From: Bacillus norwichensis | GTDB taxonomy: Bacteria > Bacillota > Bacilli > Bacillales > Bacillaceae_C | Direction of reading: 5' to 3' | Length of the DNA: 38,501 nt | Assembly (NCBI RefSeq): GCF_014836955.1 | Contig: NZ_JACSPV010000041.1 | Span: forward strand, 1-38,501 | Part shown: positions 33,575 to 38,501 of the stretch, in pieces | Position numbering within the stretch: the stretch's first letter is position 1 | How the letters are laid out: every line of letters begins with the position of its first letter | Program-made: the position numbers and the translations under genes | Notes under the pieces: model-generated | The model's database searches: none | The model's input: only the letters and a program-made list of their open reading frames with translations | Told to the model about the DNA's origin: nothing

Positions 33575-33709
33575 GATGGTTTAGAAAACCCCTGGCTATG
33601 CCGGAGGTTCAAGAGAGCTTATAGCGTGGTAACAAAAAAACCTCACTTCATGGTAGGATAAAGTTGGTTTCCCGACCACTTCATCTCGCCAAGAAGGAGG
33701 TATGCCCTT

Positions 33710-34078
33710 ATGAAGGACATGAACAGTTTAGCACACACAACATGGAATTGTAAGTATCACATAGTCTTTGCGCCAAAGTACAGAAGGCAGATCATTTATG
33801 GAAAATACAAAAAGAGTATTGGACAAATCATAAGAGATTTATGTGAAAGGAAAGGTGTAACTATTCATGAAGCAAATGCCTGTCCGGATCATATTCACAT
33901 GTTCGTTAATATCCCACCTAAATGAAGTGTATCTCAATTCATGGGTTACCTAAAAGGGAAAAGCAGCCTGATGATATTTGATCGACATGCACATTTGAAA
34001 TATCGATACGGGAATCGGAAATTCTGGTGTCGAGGTTTCTACGTCGATACAGTGGGCCTTTTAGGCCGAGGCCGGTAA
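33710..34078 (+). pseudogene. tnpA: IS200/IS605-family transposase TnpA, disrupted
   Basis: HUH Y1-transposase. The first 71 codons read cleanly (HTTWNCKYHIVFAPKYRR..., HUH pair His61 and His63 in DHIHMF). They end at TGA (33923-33925), where relatives have a leucine codon. The frame continues in register (SVSQFMGYLKGKSSLMIF, KFWCRGFYVDTVG) to about 34056, then runs into right-end sequence. The C-terminal helix that carries the nicking tyrosine in this family is absent. A nonsense mutation plus deletion make it inactive. AAGGAGG precedes the ATG. Confidence 0.92.
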
Positions 34079-34148
34079 GAGAGGCTTTCAGCCGCAGAGC
34101 AAACCACCAGTTCTGAAGTGACCCCATAAAGTTAGACAGATAATTTTG

Positions 34149-35000
34149 CTAAGCTGCTATTAAGGTCTGAATTCGGTATTGTACCGGGCTCAGGCCTTTT
34201 AGTTTTGCCTTGATTCGTTTGTTGTTATAGTATTCTATATATTTTTCTAGCTCTTGCTTAAAATGCTCTATACTTTCGAATTCGTTTAAATAAAGAAATT
34301 CTGATTTCATAATGCCAAAGAAGTTTTCAATAACGGCATTATCATAACAGTTGCCTTTACGTGACATACTTTGCGTAATCAATCTTTCCCTTAAGGCGTG
34401 CTGATATTGTTTCATTTGGTAATGCCAGCCTTGATCCGAATGAATAAGCAGTTCATCTTCCTCTGATAACCGTTTAAATGATTTCTCCAACATTTCCGAT
34501 ACAAGTGAATAAGTAGGTCTAGAGTCGATTGTATAGGCAATGATTTCCCCATTATATAGCATAGGTGAAAGATAGAGCTTCTCCCCAAATAATTTAAACT
34601 CTGTAATATCCGTTACCCATTTTTGATTTGGTTTTTCGGCATTAAAGTTCCGATCTAAAATATTTGGTGCAATATTGCCAACCTTTCCTTTGTAAGAGCG
34701 ATACTTCTTCATTCGAACTAGGCTTTTTAAACCTAATTCTTTCATGATGCGTTGGACTTTTTTATGGTTTACCTTATGCCCCCGATTCCATAGCTCGTCC
34801 CGGATACGGCGGTATCCATAACGTCCTTGATGCTCATCGTAGATAGCTTGAATCAGCTTTTTTAACTCCGCATCTTTATCCGGGAGTCCGAATTTACTTA
34901 CTATATAGTAGTACGTGCTGCGTGGAATCTCTGCCAGCTGGAAGTGCCTTCACAGGGAATTCATGCCTTAGTTCATAGATTACTTGCATTTTGTCCTGTT
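34149..35000 (-). pseudogene. IS3-family transposase OrfB, frameshifted
   Basis: The last 198 codons are intact and contain the DDE integrase core: Asp in WVTDITEF, Asp in IHSDQGWHYQ, Glu in GNCYDNAVIENFFG. Upstream, another frame reads QVIYELRHEFPVKAL and then loses register near 34941-34944. Relatives continue ALLQLAEIPRSTYYY. The DNA CTTCCAGCTGGC here, against an expected CTTCTCCAGCTGGC, indicates a 2-base deletion. The sequence after it reads correctly through KKLIQAIYDEHQGRYGYRR in the frame of the core. This element therefore cannot make full-length OrfAB. Confidence 0.88.
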
Positions 35001-35501
35001 TGGTGATTTTTCCTTGTTTTGAACTAAGGCATTCAACTTTTTTAAATAGGCATTCTCCATGCGTAAACGATCTATTTCTGCTTGTAATGCTTCCGGAGTC
35101 CCTTCAGCCGACTTTTGTTTTTTAGATGTATGATTAGAACCTTTTTTCATGGATGGACACCCCTTTTTCTTTGGTTCTAGGGCATCTATTCCTTCTGCCT
35201 CCAATTGCTTTTTCCATTGTAAAAGCGTGGAGTGTGTAGAAATATTAAAGATCGCTGCTGTTTCCCGGATAGATGTCCCTTGTTCGTTCATATAATTAAG
35301 TACATTTAGTTTATACTGCAATGTGTAAGATGTATAGCGTTTTTCAAAAGCTTTTTCCCCGTGATATTCATATTGTTTAATCCAATTTAAGAGGACTGAA
35401 TGGTCAACTCCTATGGATTTAGCTATTGACTTTACGCCTTCTGTACCACTTTGAAAGCGAATGACTGCTTGTATTTTTTCAACACTGGTGAATTTAGCCA
35501 T
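34980..35501 (-). CDS. IS3-family transposase OrfA (helix-turn-helix)
   Basis: 173 residues from the ATG at 35501, served by GGAGG; the frame's TTG at 35519 is inside that site. Two helix-turn-helix segments are visible (GVKSIAKSIGVDHSVLLNWI and SIRETAAIFNISTHSTLLQW), followed by a Lys-rich linker and a C-terminal leucine-zipper-like helix (LQAEIDRLRMENAYLKKLN). It binds the terminal repeats. OrfB normally follows by programmed -1 frameshifting, but OrfB is broken here. Confidence 0.9.
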   Translation of the reverse strand: MAKFTSVEKIQAVIRFQSGTEGVKSIAKSIGVDHSVLLNWIKQYEYHGEKAFEKRYTSYTLQYKLNVLNYMNEQGTSIRETAAIFNISTHSTLLQWKKQLEAEGIDALEPKKKGCPSMKKGSNHTSKKQKSAEGTPEALQAEIDRLRMENAYLKKLNALVQNKEKSPNRTKCK

Positions 35502-35694
35502 AAAAAACTGCACCTCCAATTATTAGATTTGTGTCTAACAATTGGGGTGCAGTTCATTCACACTGGTGGTTTTGATTAGAGGATGTTTTTGGCATATAAA
35601 AGAAACCATGAAAATAGTATGTACAGTAATGATATTCGAGGTTAGAAATACTTCTTGCCTCCTATATTGTAAAATCTGTAAGGAGAGTGGTTTT

Positions 35695-36276
35695 TTGTCA
35701 ACTGAGTACGCTTTTGAAAAGTTCATAATTAATGTGGGTCCCCACAGAAGAATTGATCCATCCAACGGTTATGTATTTTTTATGTGTGAGCATAAAGAGG
35801 GAGATCAAACAGAGTTTGTAACAACATTAAAAACAAAACAGGAATATGTTATTTACCCCCTTAGAGAAGAAAAAAATACAGATTTAATCAATTTTCTTAA
35901 AGAAAAATCAAATGATATATTAAAGTCAACAGAACCACAATATAAAACAGAGCTTGACCCGGAAACACTGAAAAGTGAAGTGATAACTTTTGTCGAACAA
36001 GACCTAACACCATCGGACGATACAGTTATGAATTTTGATTTTAGTGGATTTTTCAACCATGTTGTAGACAAAGTCAAAGAGGTTGGCCAAACAATCGAAA
36101 AAGGGCTTGAAACTGCTGGAGAAGCAATTAAACAAGGAGCCGAAACAGTTGGTAAAGGAATAGTAAATGTTGCAAAAGAAATGGCACATGAATCATTAGC
36201 CACAAAGATAGCCAATGGTGTAGCTACAGTTATTGTTGCTGAAACCCGGAAAAATGGGAGTGAAAATGAAGAGTGA
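35695..36276 (+). CDS. protein of unknown function with LEA-like Ala/Glu/Lys-rich tail
   Basis: 193 residues from a TTG start 9 bases after AAGGAG; the frame is open from 35542, inside the IS right end. The N-terminal half (about 1-105) is mixed alpha/beta and unrecognised. After FDFSGFFNHVV the tail (about 120-175) is a long amphipathic helix with loose 11-residue periodicity (VKEVGQTIEKGLETAGEAI), reminiscent of LEA/apolipoprotein-type helices. The C-terminus, TVIVAETRK, is echoed by the overlapping downstream peptide. There is no signal peptide. It sits directly beyond the IS200-like right end, which may have cut off its native promoter. Confidence 0.65.
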   Translation: MSTEYAFEKFIINVGPHRRIDPSNGYVFFMCEHKEGDQTEFVTTLKTKQEYVIYPLREEKNTDLINFLKEKSNDILKSTEPQYKTELDPETLKSEVITFVEQDLTPSDDTVMNFDFSGFFNHVVDKVKEVGQTIEKGLETAGEAIKQGAETVGKGIVNVAKEMAHESLATKIANGVATVIVAETRKNGSENEE

Positions 36277-36340
36277 ATCGTTAGTCAAAAATACATCCGA
36301 AAATTCAGCTAAAATCATTGTAGCTGAAACCAATAAATAG
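36266..36340 (+). CDS. very short peptide repeating the C-terminus of the preceding protein
   Basis: 24 codons (MKSESLVKNT...IIVAETNK), with an alternative GTG start two codons earlier, overlapping the preceding stop by 11 bases. IIVAETNK mirrors VIVAETRK of the upstream gene, and the DNA ATTGTNGCTGAAACC is shared. This is either a coupled small gene or a duplicated, frameshifted 3' end. A terminator follows 13 bases later. Confidence 0.35.
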   Translation: MKSESLVKNTSENSAKIIVAETNK

Positions 36341-36352
36341 GTTGTGTAGAAA

Positions 36353-36377
36353 GCCCGGCCAGCGCCGGGCATTTTTA
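36353..36377 (+). terminator. rho-independent terminator
   Basis: GCCCGGC and GCCGGGC form a 7-bp all-GC stem with a CAGC loop, followed by ATTTTTATTT. Confidence 0.92.
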
Positions 36378-36446
36378 TTTATTTAACCCTCAACCGGGAA
36401 TATAAACTGAACTCCCTGTGTAAGTGAGAGAACGTACGACCCTGTG

Positions 36447-36545
36447 TTTACCCCAAAAAGTTAAAGTTTTTACTATGCAGCTGATTGGATGGATTGAGTT
36501 CTGTATTCGACGGGACTTAATCCAGCCAATTTTTTGAACGCCGAT
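36447..36545 (-). pseudogene. remnant of an IS3-family element (OrfB C-terminus and one end)
   Basis: On the minus strand LAGLSPVEYRTQSIQSAA and a stop (36473-36475) match the C-terminal tail of IS3-family OrfB (compare LKGLSPVQYRIQTLIAA of the intact element). About 6-26 bases beyond the stop, AACTTTTTGGGGT resembles an IS3 terminal repeat. It differs from the element at 34114-35556, so it is a separate, older insertion. Confidence 0.85.
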
Positions 36546-36683
36546 TTGAGAACAAAAAAACTGTGAACGAACCACCTTAATATTCATCACGACCTTTTGT
36601 AGACCAATTTATAAACTGTTTTTCCACGTAAGATCAGACAGTATAATTAACGGCATTTTATGATGATTTAGTTCATTGACTTC

Positions 36684-36772
36684 TGATACTTGAAAAGCGC
36701 ACAACAAACTACCCCCATGTATCGAGTTTTTTTCAAGTATCATTTATTCGATTTGTGATTATCGAATAAATG
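36684..36772. repeat. two adjoining perfect inverted repeats
   Basis: TGATACTTGAAAA (36684-36696) pairs with TTTTCAAGTATCA (36730-36742), 13 bp with a 33-base loop. Directly after, CATTTATTCGAT (36741-36752) pairs with ATCGAATAAATG (36761-36772), 12 bp with an 8-base loop. No coding potential. It could be an element end, a MITE-like relic or a structured RNA. Confidence 0.75.
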
Positions 36773-36964
36773 TCAAGAACACCACCATCATCATAGTTAG
36801 AATACCTCCACTATCTTAAAATATTGATTTCAAAAATCAGCTGTTTTTTTGTAAAGCAAGCAGCAGATTCACAGCCCTGAATACTCCCCTCCCCCTTAAA
36901 CTAAAATCTCCTTCTCTTTATATTTCTAATAATACTTTGCACATCAGAATTCATTTTTTTTTTA

Positions 36965-37003
36965 GGTATAAAACCATTTACTTATACCCCGTATAGGTAT
37001 AAA
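36965..37003 (+). promoter_or_regulatory. promoter with CsoR/CstR-like operator upstream of the DJ-1 gene
   Basis: TTATACC (36982-36988) and GGTATAA (36996-37002) form an inverted repeat around CCGTATA; another GGTATAA lies at 36965-36971. The core ATACCCCGTATAGGTAT resembles operators of the CsoR/CstR family. TATAAA (36998-37003) would serve as the -10, inside the repeat. Confidence 0.6.
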
Positions 37004-37019
37004 ATCATAAACTAAGGAG

Positions 37020-37673
37020 GTGATTAAAGTAAAACAATTTCATGTAGGTATTTTACTTTTCAATGAGGTTGATGCCATGGATTTCATAGGTCCCTATGAA
37101 GTTTTTAACTTATCAACCCATAAAGTCAGTGATGTGCAAAAACTATTTTTAAACCAGCTGGATTTGGAAGAAAAACCATTTATCGTCAACACTGTCTCAG
37201 AAGATGGGAAACCAATAACCGTACATAATGGTTTGAAGGTGCATCCAGATTATTGTTTTCAAACGGCACCTGATTTTGATATTATCGTCGTTCCCGGAGG
37301 TCCATATCGAGCGATAAAGACTGTTTCTCAAAATAAACAAATTATGAGTTGGATTTCCCATCAATCAAAAGAGAAGCTCATCCTATCTGTTTGTACCGGC
37401 GCCTTCTTTTTAGCACAAGCGGGATTATTACAAGGTAAGCAAGCAACAACCAATCAAGCTGCTCTAGACCTTCTAGAACAATCTTACCCTACAGTAGAAG
37501 TGATTAGAGGGGTTAAGTTTATCGATCAAGGAAATGTCGTAACAGCTGCGGGGATATCTGCTGGGATTGATATGTCCCTTCATATTGTTGGCAGGCTCTT
37601 AAATGAGGAAGCGGAGATCCGAACAGCTCAGACGATTGAATATAATAAACACTCGCAAGCCCCCACCTTGTAA
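37020..37673 (+). CDS. DJ-1/PfpI family protein
   Basis: 217 residues, class I glutamine amidotransferase-like fold. The nucleophile elbow is SVCTGAFFLAQAG (Cys125), with the N-terminal LLFNEVDAMDFIGPYEVFNL and DIIVVPGGPYRA as in ThiJ/isonitrile hydratase-like proteins. Substrate is unknown; the family covers isonitrile hydratases, glyoxalase III-like enzymes and stress proteins. The start is problematic: AAGGAGGTGAT is a perfect Shine-Dalgarno, but the only upstream in-frame initiator, GTG 37020, lies inside it. The next, ATG 37077, would remove the first beta strand. It may use the GTG or a rare codon. Confidence 0.88.
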   Translation: MIKVKQFHVGILLFNEVDAMDFIGPYEVFNLSTHKVSDVQKLFLNQLDLEEKPFIVNTVSEDGKPITVHNGLKVHPDYCFQTAPDFDIIVVPGGPYRAIKTVSQNKQIMSWISHQSKEKLILSVCTGAFFLAQAGLLQGKQATTNQAALDLLEQSYPTVEVIRGVKFIDQGNVVTAAGISAGIDMSLHIVGRLLNEEAEIRTAQTIEYNKHSQAPTL

Positions 37674-37764
37674 AGAGGATCAGCTCTTATTTGTTGCTGA
37701 AGATGAAAAGCATCTTGTGAAATTAATTTCGAAATAACATATGTGATCATGTTACAATCTAATG

Positions 37765-37805
37765 AAAAAGTCGATTTCCTACCCATTAGGGAATCGACTT
37801 TTATT
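37765..37805. terminator. rho-independent terminator after the DJ-1 gene
   Basis: AAAAGTCGATTTCC (37766-37779) pairs with GGGAATCGACTTTT (37789-37802), with one mismatch, around a short loop, followed by ATTG. A-run on the left makes it potentially bidirectional. Confidence 0.88.
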
Positions 37806-37930
37806 GTATTCAATTCCTTTAGTAGTTTCCCAGATTATTTGCTGACTCTATGCATTTTTTATGACACTATCAAATGCGCCTTGACGTATTGGCGTCTAAA
37901 TTCTATCGAACTCAGCTCGATACATTTCCC

Positions 37931-38050
37931 CTGAAAATCTGTGATATCGCCGAGGCTTTAACTTTATTCAGCTGAGGGTTTGACCCCCAAATGGAAGCAT
38001 TCATCTCTCACTTACAGATGAGAAAGACTTCTGCCGCATGAAATGAAAGT
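37931..38050 (-). repeat. dispersed noncoding repeat, copy 2 (possible TnpB omega-RNA/right-end relic)
   Basis: Minus-strand counterpart of 7115-7230. Read on the minus strand it has GGCAGAAGTCT, the hairpin TCTCA-TCTGTAAG-TGAGA followed by GATGAATGC, the hairpin GGGT-CAA-ACCC, then CAGCTGAATAAAG, TAAAGCCTC and CACAGATTTTCAG. No transposase gene adjoins it. Confidence 0.55.
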
Positions 38051-38124
38051 TATTTACTCTGCATCCTTTCTGGATAAATCACATGTAACATGCGGTAATC
38101 ATAAAGGAAAGGAATCGAAACGGT

Positions 38125-38235
38125 ATGGATCAACATCAGCACGACCTTGTCGATCACAGTCAGCACTCAAAGAATCATGATCGAAATAGAGATAAACGCC
38201 AACTCATTTCCATAGGAACATACAAGGTATCATAA
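38125..38235 (+). CDS. possible short His-rich peptide or gene fragment
   Basis: 36 codons (MDQHQHDLVDHSQHSKNHDR then a basic tail), five histidines in the first 18 residues, with AAGGAAAGGAA upstream. It resembles the His-rich N-termini of metal transporters or large catalases, but nothing homologous follows. It could be a truncated gene or chance. Confidence 0.25.
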   Translation: MDQHQHDLVDHSQHSKNHDRNRDKRQLISIGTYKVS

Positions 38236-38501
38236 CCATCACCAGAACCACCCTATATTACCCGCGAAGTTCTTAAATCAACAAAAAACAGCAACTTTCG
38301 ATTCTACCCGTAAGCCATTTTCAGTTCCAACAGGAAAAGGTCTCTAAAGTGAGGTGAACGGAAAAGAGATAATGATAATAATGTAAGGTCTGGAAATCAC
38401 CCAATTTTTTCTTTAGATGAAAGTTCACTAGCGTTGCATTAATTAAAAATATCAATTCAAAATACTAAAAAGATTCAAAGTTTATCAGTTTAGACAAAAA
38501 A
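38236..38501. other. gene-free end of window
   Basis: No gene seen. GATAATGATAATAATG (38368-38383) resembles tandem Fur hexamers in one orientation only; the downstream target, if any, is outside the window. Confidence 0.35.

Larger units (their letters stand above)
34114..35556 (-). mobile_element. IS3-family (IS150-group) insertion sequence
   Basis: About 1443 bp. Imperfect terminal inverted repeats are TGAAGTGACCCCAT...GTTAGACA and TGAACTGCACCCCA...GTTAGACA. The flanks are TTC (34111-34113) and TTC (35557-35559), a 3-bp target duplication as expected for this group. It contains orfA and a frameshifted orfB. Confidence 0.93.
33580..35575 (+). mobile_element. IS200-like element, internally deleted and interrupted by an IS3-family element
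   Basis: The left end carries the typical subterminal hairpin CCCCTGGC-TAT-GCCGGAGG, then a second hairpin-prone leader and tnpA. The right end is the hairpin AAACCACCAG/CTGGTGGTTT, whose two arms now lie at 34101-34110 and 35561-35570 because an IS3-family element occupies the loop. Between tnpA codon about 115 and the right end, coding sequence is missing. Exact outer boundaries are estimated. Confidence 0.8.

Noticed and set aside
34114-35556. Active IS3-family element
   Set aside because: orfB carries a 2-base deletion upstream of the catalytic core, so full-length transposase is not expected.
36390-36590. 66-codon minus-strand frame as a gene
   Set aside because: The informative reading is a different frame that matches the OrfB C-terminus of an IS3 element; this is element debris.
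37628-37934. Short frames on both strands around the DJ-1 terminator
   Set aside because: They run through the terminator stem and lack ribosome binding sites.
38368-38383. Complete Fur box near the right end
   Set aside because: Only direct GATAAT hexamers are present; the inverted half is missing and no target gene is visible.

Overview
The window reads as chromosomal DNA of a low-GC, endospore-forming Bacillaceae bacterium. Evidence: near-perfect AGGAGG ribosome binding sites, frequent TTG/GTG starts, a GerAB-type germination permease, ResA, an MhqR-type quinone-response cluster with its operators, a CcpA cre site and a Fur box. It is mostly accessory catabolism and stress response, broken up by mobile-element debris. 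No rRNA, tRNA, CRISPR or replication origin was seen. Identifications come from reading the sequence; no database search was run.

Layout. 1-3140: a three-gene ABC exporter operon (ATPase plus two membrane proteins). 3147-6795: a gentisate ring-cleavage operon on the minus strand (fumarylpyruvate hydrolase, DinB-fold isomerase candidate, gentisate 1,2-dioxygenase) and a divergent IclR regulator. 6796-10760: a Fur-box-preceded haem/iron locus with a small secreted protein and a large NEAT protein carrying an LPNTA sortase signal and a hexapeptide repeat stalk. 10827-15493: an MFS transporter and amidase operon on the minus strand behind a sigma-54 promoter, facing a divergent PAS-PAS-AAA+ enhancer-binding protein. 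15525-20734: KDG kinase, KDPG aldolase, aminotransferase and an AGCS-type amino-acid symporter in one operon, with an IclR regulator, an IclR-type operator and a cre site. 20892-22200: a decayed piece of a second sigma-54 activator and a glycerol dehydrogenase. 22494-27790: an Mhq-like quinone/catechol stress cluster (two ring-cleaving dioxygenases, a flavin reductase-like protein, MhqD-type esterase, truncated wrbA, MhqR-type regulator) and a YjdI/YjdJ pair with a strong MhqR-like box. 27950-29324: a GerAB permease and a small two-helix membrane protein, without A or C subunits. 29768-31307: an acetyltransferase and a glutathionyl-hydroquinone reductase homologue. 31906-33401: ResA and a PNPOx-like flavoprotein. 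33580-35575: an IS200-like element split by an IS3-family element sitting in its right-end hairpin. 35695-38501: an unknown alanine/glutamate-rich protein, IS remnants, strong inverted repeats, a DJ-1/PfpI protein behind a CsoR-like operator, and a dispersed noncoding repeat whose other copy lies at 7115-7230.

How it fits together. Several units converge on aromatic and quinone metabolism: gentisate cleavage, MhqR-controlled catechol/quinone detoxification, and hydroquinone-thiol reduction. In a bacillithiol-using organism both the DinB-fold protein and the GS-HQR homologue may use bacillithiol where relatives use mycothiol or glutathione. The kinase-aldolase-aminotransferase-symporter operon is the least conventional metabolic unit. 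One reading is uptake and transamination of an amino sugar acid into the KDG pathway; another is conversion of aldolase-derived pyruvate to alanine.
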